Positions 45,900-56,831 of a stretch of 64,000 nt of DNA are shown piece by piece. A program made the translations under genes and the position numbers. The notes under the pieces were generated by a model, which did not search any database, was not told the origin of the DNA, and was given only the letters and a program-made list of their open reading frames with translations. The number at the start of each line of letters is the position of its first letter. Position 1 is the first letter of the stretch. The DNA comes from Gnetum montanum. Taxonomy: Eukaryota > Streptophyta > Gnetopsida > Gnetales > Gnetaceae. The DNA is taken from NCBI GenBank assembly GCA_015680685.1, contig MNCI01011411.1, forward strand, positions 182,569-246,568, given 5' to 3'.

Positions 45900-46560
45900 G
45901 CACATGTTAGGCTCTCAGTTGGTTCCATGCATAATGTGCTACTATTTGAGTCAACTATCAGCCATTGGGTGCCCTCCTATTTTGTGGCTGTTGCATATAA
46001 ACATCTTTGAATATTGATTTCTTATTCATATTTTTGAATATTGATTTCTTATGCATATTAATGTATGTACTTTTGATGGACCAAATCTTTTGCATGCAAT
46101 TGCACCCATTATCGAAATACATGATGCATGGAATACACTTCTTCTCTATCTTGCCTAATTCATTTTCTTTGGATATTTCCAAAGAGAGATCCCTTATGCC
46201 CATACATGCATTGACTGTGCTTAACCAAGCTCTTCCCATAATGATGGGGAAATCACTTTTGTAGTCTACAACCCTAATCACTAGGATAGGACCACCCACA
46301 AACTATGGTTATAATGTCCTCTACTAATCTTAGAGGAACAGTAATTGATTAATCTAACAATTCTAGATGGATGTTGCTCTTCTTGAGAGGTGGTAGGTTC
46401 CAAACCTTATACATGTCATAGGAGATGAGATTAACTCCATAACTAAAGTAAAGAAGAGCCTTGCATGGCTCATGTCTAGCGATCTTTAGGTAAATGAGTG
46501 GACTTCCTAGGTTAGATCCTTTTGTGGAAAGATTGCCAACTTTGATCTAGTCAGAAACAA
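45900..46560 (-). pseudogene. Aspartic protease region of B
   Basis: Minus-strand CKALLYFSYGVNLISYDMYK near 46430-46470 corresponds to ALLDLGSRVNLIS of E5; the catalytic Asp is Tyr here. Then VEDIITIVCGWSYP and DFPIIMGRAWLSTVNA at 46200-46260, the family's flap-distal motif. The frame runs on to RT through a 45958-46299 open segment that contains a short tandem KKSIFKNMN/KKSIFKDVY repeat. Confidence 0.8.
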
Positions 46561-48960
46561 CATAAGTTAACATTATAGTGTGAATCCGAGGTGACACTTG
46601 GTTTGAAGGGCACTTGAAGGTATTTGATGTAGAGGATGAGGATATTGAAGATGTAGGATGATTAGTTGGATTAGATTGTGAGGATTAAAGAGGACTTCTA
46701 GGTCAAAAGAAAGGTCATTTTTTGAATCAATTTTCCAAAGCACTTGGCTGAAAAACCATTGGTGAATGTACAACCCTTGTAGCATTTTGTTGTTATGGTT
46801 GTAGAGGAATCTCACCCCACATGGATGGAGTAGGAGGTAACTAGGTTGAAGGTGGAGGTGTGTGTGCAGATGGATGCAAAGGATGGTATGGATATGGGTT
46901 TTCCCCTCTAGTAGATGGTGAATGTGTTCGGTGATACTCTAGAGGATAATAGTGATGTTGAAATGAGGTATGACTTGTAAAACTTCTTGGAGAGACAGGT
47001 TGCTGAACATAGTACCCATATGGATTTGGTTGCCTATAAGGGTACTGTTGCCTTGATAGTGGCATTTCCCATGATTGTGGTTGGTACCACTATTGGTATT
47101 GCTCATAAGGTTATGGAGGAGCTCCACTTGGGTAGTGAGCTTATTGTTATTGGTGGAACTACCTTGGATTTCCTTGAGGATAGAGTAATCATTTAGGTGC
47201 TTGCCTACATGCTAGTCGAGGATTCAATGCATACACTCTAGACTCTTGTAAGTGTGACACTACAAGGAAACAACCCTTTGGATGTTCGTATTGACAAATG
47301 GTACAATTAGTTTCATCATTAAAGTTAGTTTCCATAACTTCTTCTATGGTTTCAACTTTACCCTTACCTCTTTGGTAGGCACATGTAGCTTCTTTTCATA
47401 TTCTGTGGTTATGATCACTATTTTGCTGTTTGGATTCTTCAGCGATCTTCATAGAAGTTTGAAATTTTTCATCCAAAGAGTCCCATAATTTATCAACCTT
47501 TGTTGAAATGTTAGAAATAGATTTTTGGATGGGTAAGGTTTTCCTATTTGCAACTTCATTAAGTAGTGACTCCTCCTTGTCACAAAATCAGACCTCCCAT
47601 TTTCTAATTTAAGGGTCCCTATTATACTCTTCTATACTTTCTCTTTTTCATAGCTCACCTTCTTATTTTGCTACTTTCTCAATTGGCCTTTGGATCGAAT
47701 GAGCTCTTAGTTCAAAAAATATTCCTTAGGCATACCCTCTAAGGGTTTTTCTAGTTTCTGCTATGAGTCCATCTACGATGTGGAAAAGTTGTTCCCTCTG
47801 AGAATAACCATGGCCAAGACATCGATGTAAGAGTGAACAATATCTACCCATGGTGGCATCCAAGGGTTCATATGTTTCCTATTTCTAGCCTTGGATTTGC
47901 CTTCTCAAATTAGACACTCTGGCGTACATTTGATATTTGTCATTGAATAGTTCCAACATGGTACTCCATCAACAAATGGATTCTAGTTTCAAGGAACAGT
48001 ACTAGCTTTTAGCTTCCTTGATGAGTGTCCTAGGGAAGAGTTTGAGTTTTTTCCATTTATTTTCTATGTTCTGTAAGGCATAGGCATCATGGAAAGCTTA
48101 TAGATGTGTTTGTGGATCAGAATTATATCCCTCCTCAAATCTTGGGATATTATTTATGTTTATGCGCTTGATCCGACTATCTTTTATATGCCTGGTTGGA
48201 ATCCTAACTACCTTTGAAATGTTGATCATGCTTCAAGTCACTAAGAGAGGTTCATCATCATCACTGGATTGATGATGTCGATGATGATTTTGGCCACCCC
48301 TTTATTCTTAGTGGTCTTCATGATCATTGTTGTCTTGTTGATCATCTTCATCATGATTATTTTGATGGTGGCTTCTATGAGAATCGATAGATGAAGAGGA
48401 TGAAGAGGAAGGTGGGCCGCCATCACTCTTTTGCTAATTATGACCACCATCCTTAGATCATTTGCTATTGTGATGCTTGCTTGAGTCCCTACCTTGATTG
48501 TCACTTTTTCCTAAACCTATTTTATGAATCATGGATTGTAGGTTCATGGTTGCACCCTCATCATCAATAACAAGGGGTGGAGAATCTTCATGTTGAGAAC
48601 CTTCAAAGGGAGGATCCTCATTGTCATCTTAATTTAGTAGGAATAAGGGATTAGTGTAATGTTTCCCCTTCATAGTTTCATGGAGCTTCTCCTGATGTTG
48701 ATCTTGCTTGTGTTGTGTTTTAGTGGGATAGTAATTTCAAGTGTCATAACTATCCACAATGTATTCTTTGTGAAGATCTAGAATGACCAACTTCTTAAGA
48801 GTTTTAAGTAGCATCCCTCACATAGATCAATCGGGGGCCAAGACAATGTTGCCCTCCATATCATGCCATTGCATCTATTCATTTGGATGAGTATATCTTA
48901 CTTTGCATAAGTGTGGGGTTGACGGTTGACATCTCTGCGCTTGTGAGAAGAAGAATACAT
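46560..48960 (-). pseudogene. Gag of B
   Basis: Minus-strand ATG at 48960 (MYSSSHKRRDV) parallels MSSSSHKS of E5. The same landmarks follow in broken frames: DMEGNIVLAPD near 48840, a Met/Lys/Asp-rich linker, gag core 47650-48150, a knuckle CTICQYEHPKGCF near 47280 whose last Cys reads Phe, and a Pro/Gln/His/Tyr-rich tail to 46840. About 800 residues would be the intact size. Packaging function by family. Confidence 0.8.
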
Positions 48961-49094
48961 TTTATAAAATGAAATAAAATTATAAGTGTGCTTTTATAAT
49001 TCTATGTATAGCAGGAATGATATTGACCTTAAGGTTCGTACAACGATATTAATGATATTCACTTAAACCTAAATAGCTCATGTTTCAACAAAGT

Positions 49095-49112
49095 CTATGT
49101 CAATGGTGCCAA
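49095..49112 (-). promoter_or_regulatory. B primer-binding site, decayed
   Basis: Minus strand TGGCACCATTGACATAGA keeps TGGCxCCxTTG of the tRNA-Asp site, then diverges. Confidence 0.7.
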
Positions 49113-49980
49113 TGACGAGTAGTGAAGTACTCCTACATCCAACCATATGAATCACAAAGTGTTCATGTGTGATCTGGTCGAATTCCATGGACTTTATCGT
49201 TTCTAGTGCACTAGTCTTCTAAGAAGTGAATCTTGCCTTAAGGTCAATCATTATCTTCACGATTACACTTGTGATGTACACTAGTATGGTTAAGTGTAAT
49301 TGAGGCATCTGATTTTTATCATTTTATATTTTTATGTTTTTGGTACTTAAAGAGAAATAAAGTAGTTGGACTAACTAATTTGATTTAACTACTTATAGAA
49401 TGTCTAACTAGTTCTAACATAAGAATTTGGTCCCACTTTCTATACATGTCCTAAACCCACATATTCGCTGCTGGGTGACCAAGCACTATGCTGCTGGGTG
49501 TACCAAGTGATAATGCTACTAGCAGTACCAAGCGAATACGTGTTACACTCGAAGTGGACATACTTATGTGTTTAATCTATCTTGCTTAATTACTTGATTA
49601 ACTTAAATACTAGAAACATTTAATAAATAATTGAAAGCATTGAATAAATAATCAAAAACATTAAATGCATAAAAAAAATATTTAATCTATCCAAAGTGTT
49701 GCAAGGTTTATCAGAAAGATCACCTTTATTATAGCACACACTGTTATGCTTAAGTACAACAATGCTCGAATAAAGATCTATACACTCAATGACTCTTGTT
49801 GTGGGTACTTAGGAGAAAAATTCTAACTTTCAAATAGAAAAATTGCAAGAGCTTTACTACAACTAAAGTCTCTATTACCATAAATGTGATTGCTAGGTGT
49901 GTATTTATAGTTGAAAACAAAAACTACAATAATGGGGCCTCATCAACGTAGGATATGATGCATCGATGAGGAGTTAACAA
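49113..49980 (-). repeat. B 5' LTR
   Basis: Starts TGACGAGTAG and follows 34499-35409 closely for about 800 bp. TATAAATA near 49913-49920 (GTGTATTTATAG). The U3 end (GGGGCCTCATCAACG) is shorter and its terminus is unclear because element A LTR sequence follows at about 49990. Confidence 0.78.
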
Positions 49981-49989
49981 AAGCAACCA

Positions 49990-50459
49990 AACTATGACTA
50001 ATCACTAGTCATACCGATACTAATGTACTAAGTATGCATGTAAAGTAAGTACTTGAATAGGTAAAGTGCTAACTAAAAAACCATGGAAAATTTTTCTAAG
50101 TAAATAAAAAGTAAACTAAGTGATGCTGCAATGATGTAAAATAGCTTAATATTTATTGTTGTTCATAAATTATGTCCAAGTACCATTTTTTCAAATAAAG
50201 ACTCTGTTCACTACCTAACACCACACTACAAGCATACACTTGTATCACTATGTTATAGAAATAAACTGATAGAGTCTAGTTACTATGGAATGAAAATTTC
50301 TATAGATTATGCATCTAAGTGTCATTTTTATAGGGCTACACACATCTTGAGATATCGTATCAACAATGACATAGCATGAACTACAATATTATATAAATGA
50401 CATCATTGATGCGATATTGTTGTTACGATATCGTTGCTAACAAAAAATTGACTTTATCA
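49990..50459 (-). repeat. Element A right LTR, partial
   Basis: Parallels 31420-31842 almost throughout (ACTAGTCATACCGATACTAA, CACAAAGTAAACTAAGTGATGC). Decayed GATATCG array at 50355-50445. Ends GACTTTATCA, after which LINE sequence resumes. Confidence 0.78.
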
Positions 50460-51641
50460 CAACTTGCTACTAATTTTGGATTAGGTTTCTCTTTTCTCTT
50501 CAATAGTTAGTCCATTACAATTATTCTCTAGATCTCTATATTTTTATTATTACTACAATTTTTTTTTCACATAATCTACATTATGATCTACAAATGAATT
50601 TCATTTAGGGAATTTTAATTGATGATCAAGATATGTAATTTTCTAAGATGGAATTTGTAAATTATTTCTTTATTATGATCAATAATTCTTTGCAACATAT
50701 CAATATTCTTTTCGCTAGAGTGGAGGACTATTGCATGTTATCTAGCTCTCTAATCAATTGACAAGCATTTTTCATTTATTGTCATGGAAATATTAATGAG
50801 TGGGTTACTATTAGCCTTGGAAAGTCTTGAAAAAATATTCCATATTCAAAATTTTAGGAAAATCTTCTTCTCTTAAGCCTAAGCTTACTATTTTGTGGAA
50901 TTATGTGGTTGATAAAATAGAAAAGAATCTTGATAAATGGAAGGAATAAAGGCTCATTATTATTAGCAAAGATTTAGTTATTAAGCAAATGTTTTATTTA
51001 ACTCATGTTTATTATTCTAGTTGTTGAGCTTCTTCTAAAACTTGTTATGAGAGAATTGATCATATTATTCATCAGTTTCTTTGGTTTGCTTAGTAACATA
51101 GAAAATGGTTTTTTAGAGTTGTCTAAGATAGTTGCACTAGTAGTAAGAAGGATGAAGTTCTTGGCCTTATTATTGCAACTAGGGCATTTCTCTTACACAC
51201 AAAAAAAAAAGAAAAAGGATTGTGAAGTATATTAATAGAAATGATAGTTGGATGCTTCTTTTAAGAAACAAATTTATGTAGAAAAACCTAGGAATGATAA
51301 TAGTTGATCTTGTAATAAATTTTTTTGTTAATCTTCATTTTCTTCAAGAAATTTCTATTTCTAGTTATTTAATTATTAAAAAAATTTGGAATACATGATG
51401 CAAGCCTAGTAAATATTAGAATTACAATCATATTATAGTTTTAGAAGATATTCTTAAGTAAATTAGTCCATGATGGCTTCGTTTTAATGAAAGAGCTTAG
51501 GCTACTAATGCATTAAGATTGTATACCACTTTGAGCAAATTTGATATTGATGTAGTTTCTTCTATGCATATGTATGATAGATGGACTACTTGGAATGAAG
51601 ATTCTAGCATTTATCATTTAAATAGAAAGAAGAAAAAGAAT
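50460..51641 (+). pseudogene. LINE reverse transcriptase C-terminal part
   Basis: Plus strand: VEDYCMLSSSLINWQAFFIY near 50720-50790, then SSSLKPKLTILWNYVVDKIE, KNLDKWKE and LVIKQMFYLTHVYYSSC, SKTCYERIDHIIHQFLWF. These are the W-K...Li-q-vl...id..ir-FLW landmarks after the RT catalytic core of plant L1. DRWTTWNEDSSIYHLNRKK at the end resembles the D-x-x-xW segment before the C-terminal domain. Cut by element D. Confidence 0.78.
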
Positions 51642-52466
51642 TGATGAGTGGTGGAGGTACCCCTACACTCAACCATACGAAATGAGCGTAGCACGCATGA
51701 TCCGGTCAAACTCCTCAGACAGACTAGTTGTGGAATCTACACAATTATCCTTAGGTCACAATTTGTTGTCTTCCCACCTAGACTAGTATTATATTTTTCA
51801 CGTATGGTTTAGTCTAGAGTGAGCTGTATGATGTGTTCCTAATCTATGCTACTCCTGAAGGTAATGGAAAAGAATATTAACTAAACTAAGCTAGGAGGAA
51901 AAGGGTAAGAGAATCTAATCTAGCCTAAGTGCGACGAGCAACTAATTCCTTGATCAACCGTACACATCTTCGACCTCGTGCACAACTACCACTGGGATTT
52001 ACCAAGTGTAGATCCTAGGTANNNNNNNNNNNNNNNNNNNNNNNNNNNNNNNNNNNNNNNNNNNNNNNNNNNNNNNNAATAAATAACATTAAAGAAATAA
52101 ATAGATAAATAAATAACAAAGTGAATGCTGCAATGATGAAGTAATCTTGATCTTTATTGCTGGTCATGTGCATGTCCAAGTACGGCACACTCGAATAAAG
52201 ACATCGTACAATTACATTCACCACACTGCGAGCAAACACGGGAAAAAATCTAACTCTGGAGGGATCAAACTACCAGAGCTTCACCACAAAACTAAACTAT
52301 ATCCTCTACAAGGGAGAGTTTCATCTTATTTATAGATATGGTAACGAACTGCGATATCGTGTATGTGATATTGTAGGGAAGACGTGATATCGCGTACGCA
52401 ATATCACAAGGGATGCGAGATTGTGGTGGATGCGATATCGCGGCCTATGCAAAACGCGTCTCATCA
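51642..52466 (-). repeat. D 3' LTR with a 56-nt N gap
   Basis: TGATGAGTGG...GTCTCATCA. Ns at 52022-52077 hide mid-LTR sequence. TATAAATA at 52327-52334, GATATC-type array 52351-52442 (GTGATATCGCGTACGCAATA). Confidence 0.88.
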
Positions 52467-52639
52467 TACCCCCACAATTGAATAAAAACTCATCCATGAG
52501 TTAAAAAGAGAACAAGTTCCATTGATTACACAGTGGATAGGTATGGGATTATTAACTAGGAAAAAAATGAAATAATGCCACAGTGTGGGAAGACACAACA
52601 CAGAGAAAAAATACTATAACTACAAAAATGTGGAACTCA

Positions 52640-54012
52640 TGTAGTTCCTAGTGGTGATGGCTCCTCCATTGGTCCTTTCCTTTTGTCTTGTGCTCTAGAC
52701 TTTGAAACTTGATGGCATTGAAGTATGGCTTGGAGTTTCTCCTCTTTGGTCTGAGGGTCCTATGCCATCCATGCGAGTGTTCCGATGTTTGATGGAGGCG
52801 GCACTTTCCACGGACAAGGTAGTTGCGGAAACATCTAATTAGCTTTGACATACCATACCGTGAACACCCATCGTTCCTCTTCATAGGCTCTGGCTTTGTC
52901 TTTGTATTCATGAAGTTCAGTTAGCCATCGAGGCAAGTCGGTTGCAACATATTTCTATCCCTGGTAGCTTTCTTTTACCACCGCAAGTTTAGAATTTGTG
53001 ACATCTAGTTTCTCAGCTAGCTTCTTGCGCTCTGTAAATTCTGCTTCATATTTGATGTGGGTGGAAGCTACCTGCTACTCGAGCTCTGATCTCGGGCATC
53101 CTGCTGTTAACATGGCCAGGTTGGCATATCTAAGGTTTTCCAACTCCATGTCTTCGGTCAAGTCTTGGATCTGCAGTTCCCGGTTCTTAACTTCTGCTTG
53201 GTGGGCGAAGGCGTAAGTGTCCAATATGGCCCTCCAATCAGTGTGCTGAGCACTGATGTTGTTGATTTGAGCCTTGGCCATATGGATCTCCTTCTTCAGG
53301 ATTTTTTTGTACATCCCCACCTGATCATGGAAATGCTCCTTTAGCTTCTCGTGTCGTTTAGCCTCATTTTGCCATGCGCTTATCTCAATTGCTGATTTTT
53401 GGTGAATAGCGCGTACCTCCTCCATTGAGAGGGTTCAATTCTCTTTGGCTAAATGGCTTACATCTTGGTTGACCCGAATGAACTGTTCTCACAATTGATG
53501 AAAGTGTTCATCGAGAACATTCTTTTGTTTCTCCATAGAAGTCAACTGAAGGTTATTTGCAACCAACTTCTTATTCTCTTCTTCTAAGGCCTTGAGTGCC
53601 TTAATATGCACATGAGTTTGTGCCCTTGCTGCGGAGGCATCCCAAGTGGCTGTCTCCTTTTCTTCTACCACCTTCTTATTTTCTGCGATTAGCTTTGTTA
53701 ATTGCTCAGTTCTGAATTTTTCCAGCTAGTCTGCGGGAACAAATTGTAGAGGATTCCGCTGTGCTGCTTGTAAGGCTACGAGCTACTCTTGTAGTTTCTG
53801 CACTTCAGCTTCAACATGCTCTGCCCTTACTTCGGATATGACCAACTTCCTCTTTGTGGAAATGAGGTCTGATTGAATTACTGTTACATCCTGGGGGATG
53901 TCAAACAGAGACATCATTACTTGTCCTGGTTGAAGCAATCTGTCAAGTACATCCTCATGTTCAACAGGAGTCATTGAGGTTTCGGCAAGAGTTTGAGCAT
54001 CCCGTGCTCCTG
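52640..54012 (-). pseudogene. ORF-C of D: long coiled-coil protein
   Basis: Nearly continuous minus-strand frame broken by only a few stops (often TAG or TAA for CAG/CAA): LDRLLQPGQVMMSLFDIPQD, LISTKRKLVISEVRAEHVEA, EVQKLQE, LEKFRTEQLTKLIAENKKVV, EEKETATWDASAARAQTHVH, IKALKALEEENKKLVANNLQ, then EVRAIHQKSAIEISAWQNEA, IHMAKAQINNISAQHTDWRA, VKNRELQIQDLTEDMELENL and a C-terminal KEEKLQAILQCHQVSKS. Heptad-like spacing of Leu/Ile/Val among Glu/Lys/Gln predicts a coiled coil over about 400 residues. The N-terminal transposon protein-like domain lies beyond the truncation. Resemblance to myosin-like proteins would be compositional. Confidence 0.72.
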
Positions 54013-54018
54013 AAAGAG

Positions 54019-54515
54019 TTGATGAAAATTTGTATTAGACTTTTCTAAGTACATTTTGGAAGGAAGACATATATGTTTTTCCTTTTAATTTAAAATTTTC
54101 TTATGAGGTTATTACAAAGAATGATTTCATTCATGAGGAATTTAATGAGGCCTAGAAAATACAATTATCATTGCACTTTTGGATGTGAAAAATGAAAGAT
54201 ATTTGGAGAGCCTTACATTTCCTTCCATATTTTTTTATGGTGTTCTACTTGTTAAGGTCTTCTTATAGACACTCGTCTTAAACACACAGAAAATGTTTCT
54301 CCTTAATGTCTTCTTTGTAGAAGTATAGACTTATTTTCTCATCTTTCTTTAGTGTCATATTACTTAGCATGCTTGGAAATGACCATCTAGAATTTGTAAT
54401 ACCTTGCAACTAAGCATCACTAAAGTCATTCTTAGTGATTAGCTTGCCTTATCTACTTTGTTTCTTTACATTTGGAATTATATTCAATCCCTTATTCTTT
54501 ACTCTATTTGGAAGT
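54019..54515 (+). pseudogene. LINE C-terminal region
   Basis: Plus-strand fragments LSTFWKEDIYVFPFNLKFSY, DTRLKHTENVS, then CLLCRSIDLFSHLSL-like and LFLYIWNYIQSLILYSIWKL. These match the RNase H-like/zinc-binding C-terminal domain of plant L1 (FLW...L.T...L......C..C....E...HLF..C, then LW.IW). Frames shift repeatedly. T6 LTR begins directly after. Confidence 0.6.
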
Positions 54516-55485
54516 TGTAGTGACTGAAAAATTCGATAGTTGGAAAACCAAAAATCTCAACATAATACCTTTAATCTTAAATCTCTAAGGCCTTTGAAAA
54601 ATGGAATTCAAGGTGCCCTAGATGATTCAACATATGACCTAGGGACTTAGAGGAGAACAAACAAAGTAATAAAAATGAAAATACAATTGTAGATCTAAAA
54701 ATGTAAATGTACTAAAAATAGAATAATAGATCTAATTCGTACATAAACTAAAACTATAAACTTTATTGCAACAAAAATAAAGAGAGTTCAGAGATTATGT
54801 ATAAAAATTTTCCTAGGGATAGGGGGTTCACTTTGGTGGGGCTTGGAATCTATTGCTCCACAATCTGGATGCTCCACAACTTTCAATGCTTTTGAACCTT
54901 TGATACTCCAAAATTTGGGGGATTATCATATATAGTAAGCATAATATCCCCATGGTGATTCCATTTACTAAAAATAGTGACAGGGTGATGACATCCATGC
55001 TGGAGAGATGGCATTCATGCTCGGAGTAGATCTTCCATGATGGGCATGAAGTTTCCACACTGAGCATGAAGTTTCCATGTTGAGCATGAAGTTTTCATGT
55101 TGAGCATGAAGTTTCCATGCTAAGGGAAAATATTCTAGGCTAGGGTAGACCTTCCATGCTAGGAGTAGATTTTCACACTGAGCATAAAGTTTCCATGCTA
55201 AGGGAAAATAATCTAGGATAGGGTAGACCTTCCACATTGAAGGGGAGATCTTCTGTGTTGGTGGTAGGTGAGATCCAGCCTCATGCATTCTAGCTGGGGC
55301 TAGGTGAGCTTTACCCTCATGCATTCTAGTTAGAGGTAGGTGAGCTTTACCCCCATGCATCTTAACTAGGGGTAGGTGTCTTCAATGTAGAAAATGCTAT
55401 ACCCTCCATAAAACCTATCAAAATGTCAATTTTGGCATCCCAAAAGGCATTTTTAACCCTCCCAAGCCAAAATATAGACATTACA
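54516..55485 (-). repeat. LTR of another element (T6), probably 3' LTR
   Basis: Termini TGTAGTGAC (54516) and GACATTACA (55485) form an imperfect inverted repeat with TG/CA ends. The interior has an AATAAAG poly(A)-like signal (minus) near 54765 and promoter-side tandem repeats. It lies at the break of the LINE. To the right, minus-strand ...AAGTAAAAAAGGTCA could serve as the PPT. The partner LTR would be outside the window. Family not matched to the others. Confidence 0.5.
55041..55380. repeat. Three stacked tandem repeats in the T6 LTR
   Basis: Period 20: TGAGCATGAAGTTTCCATGT at 55041, 55061, 55081 and 55101. Period 78: GTTTCCATGCTAAGGG at 55111 and 55189 with following sequence. Period 36: TAGGTGAG at 55266, 55302 and 55338. 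They spell short W-K-L-H-A-Q repeats on the minus strand, which I regard as meaningless. Confidence 0.8.
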
Positions 55486-56570
55486 TGACCTTTTTTACTT
55501 GGGGGATGAGGCTTCAACCACTTATGAGGCATTTTTCAATCCTAAAAGTATAAGGTATGTGGGGCTGCACCTCATGGGTTACAGTTGTCACATTTACAAT
55601 GAAGTTTTACCTCAGGTTTTATGGGATGGGATTACAAAGGTTACAACATGTAAATTTGGTGGTGTTTCAGTGGTCCTTCTTTGTTGGTATCTAGAGGATA
55701 GATTTGAGAGGCACCGATAAAGAATATGAAACACCATTGTAGGTCCACCACTAATGTTCCCTCTTTGTGCTTGATTTAGTCATGTCGAACCATGTTGAAG
55801 AATGCTTGTGATGATGAGATAATGGTAATGGGATTATAGTGAGTCGGTTATGAAGGATAACAATGCATTTCAACCATTGAAACCATGGTTGGGTTGTGGC
55901 ATTGACATGTTATCTCTATCAATAGCTTTTGACATTCCATGCTTTGAATTGTTGGTCACTCAATGAATGCATTTGAGGATCCAACCCCTTGCTCCAAGGT
56001 TTCTTTTGACCACTAGGCTCCTCTATTTGTATGTTTGAAGTTGTTAATTTATTCTCTTTATCTTCATAGGTCATTCCAGGTTCTTGGTAGCTTACTTTTC
56101 CCCATTTTTTGTGGGGTAAAGCCTTCATTGGGTTTTGTTGCCAAGGCTAGTTTGATTTTGTTTTCTTGCTGAATGAGATGTGTTACATCTAGCAGATTGA
56201 ATGGTAGAGCATGATGAAGGAGATGTCACATGACCATAATGCATGAGTGTCAAACATTATTCAACATTGTTACTTAGGGTAAGAAAGGCTATAATAAGGT
56301 TATGGGGTTGGGTTTAAGGAGAGGTTCTAGATGGAGGCCAATGGTATAAGCATCATCGACATAGCAGGACAAACTCACCAAATCTTGCACATTGAGGTCA
56401 CATGGTGACTTGTTGCCATAATGGATTGTACCCTTGTAATGGCTCTAGGCTTCATCCTAGAAACACAACTCCAAAAGGACAAGAAAATTGAACAAACAAA
56501 GCATGTGGTAACATTAAAATGCATATTGGCCACATAAAATGATAAAACCAAGTCACCTAGGTCACCAATG
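55486..56570. other. Unassigned DNA
   Basis: A 71-codon plus-strand frame at 55499-55720 (contains VLPQVLWDGITKVTTCKFGG) has no family I recognise. Otherwise nothing supportable. Confidence 0.4.
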
Positions 56571-56831
56571 TTGCTAGTTTAAGGCCATGGTAGTCCAAGT
56601 TGCTAGTTTAAGGCCATGGAAGGTTGTGGTGCTAGTTTAAAGTTTTAGTAGATCCTATTGCTAGTTTAAGGTCTTAGGAGACCATGTTGCTAGTTTAAGA
56701 CCTTGGCAGGCCATGGTGTTGGTTTAAGGCCTCAGCGGGCCATATTGTTGGTTTAAGATATCAATAGGCTATATTGCCAGTTTAAGGCCTCGGTAAGCCA
56801 TGGTGTTAGTTTAAGGCCTCAGTAGGCCGTG
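56571..56831. repeat. 29-bp minisatellite, 9 copies
   Basis: Unit starts at 56571, 56600, 56629, 56658, 56687, 56716, 56745, 56774 and 56803. Consensus TTGCTAGTTTAAGGCCTTGG then TAGGCCATG. GGCC-TTGGTA-GGCC inside each unit is partly self-complementary. Single copies occur near 57512 and 57862. Confidence 0.9.

Larger units (their letters stand above)
34499..49980 (-). mobile_element. LTR element B: gag-pro-pol plus ORF-C, with internal duplication
   Basis: Left LTR 34499-35409 and right LTR from 49113 to about 49980 share a variant distinct from E3/E5 (CATATGAATC, AAGTGTTCATGTG). Interior of about 13.7 kb on the minus strand: gag, protease, RT/RH, integrase, central PPT, noncoding cassette, a second integrase plus cassette by tandem duplication, internal promoter-like block and ORF-C. 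The only copy here with all modules, but every frame is broken. It lies inside element A. Confidence 0.8.
31350..50459 (-). mobile_element. LTR element A, host of nested element B
   Basis: Partial LTRs at about 31350-31842 and 49990-50459 share sequence not found in the B LTRs (TACTAAGT-TGCATGTAAAGTAAGTAC, ACAAACTGATAGAGTCTAG). Left interior (31843-34498) has the hairpin, PPT, ORF-C, internal array and noncoding cassette in E3-like order. B then interrupts it. On the right, only LTR sequence follows B, so the A gag, PBS and LTR end were lost. Confidence 0.7.
51642..54018 (-). mobile_element. 5'-truncated element D (LTR plus ORF-C)
   Basis: 3' LTR 51642-52466, PPT (TGTGGGGGTATGATGAG on the minus strand) and ORF-C, then abrupt return to LINE sequence at about 54018. 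No gag, PBS or second LTR. Least decayed ORF-C in the window, so D may be the youngest or its source the least decayed. Confidence 0.75.
21600..54515 (+). mobile_element. L1-type LINE split by LTR elements
   Basis: Plus-strand pieces occur in the correct L1 order at about 21600-21743, 28868-31345, 50460-51641 and 54019-54515: ORF1 with knuckle, AP-like endonuclease, C-terminal part of RT, C-terminal region. The gaps are filled by E5, A (with B) and D. The central RT (about 1 kb, including the catalytic motif) is missing at the A junction. The 5' boundary is uncertain. Ancient and inactive. Confidence 0.75.

Noticed and set aside
53489-53974. Myosin/kinesin-like host coiled-coil gene
   Set aside because: Lies next to a family LTR and PPT and aligns with the same ORF in E3 and A; it is element ORF-C, and coiled-coil resemblance is compositional.
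54968-55360. 130-codon minus-strand frame with repeated WKLHAQ-like units
   Set aside because: Encoded by the stacked noncoding repeats of the T6 LTR.
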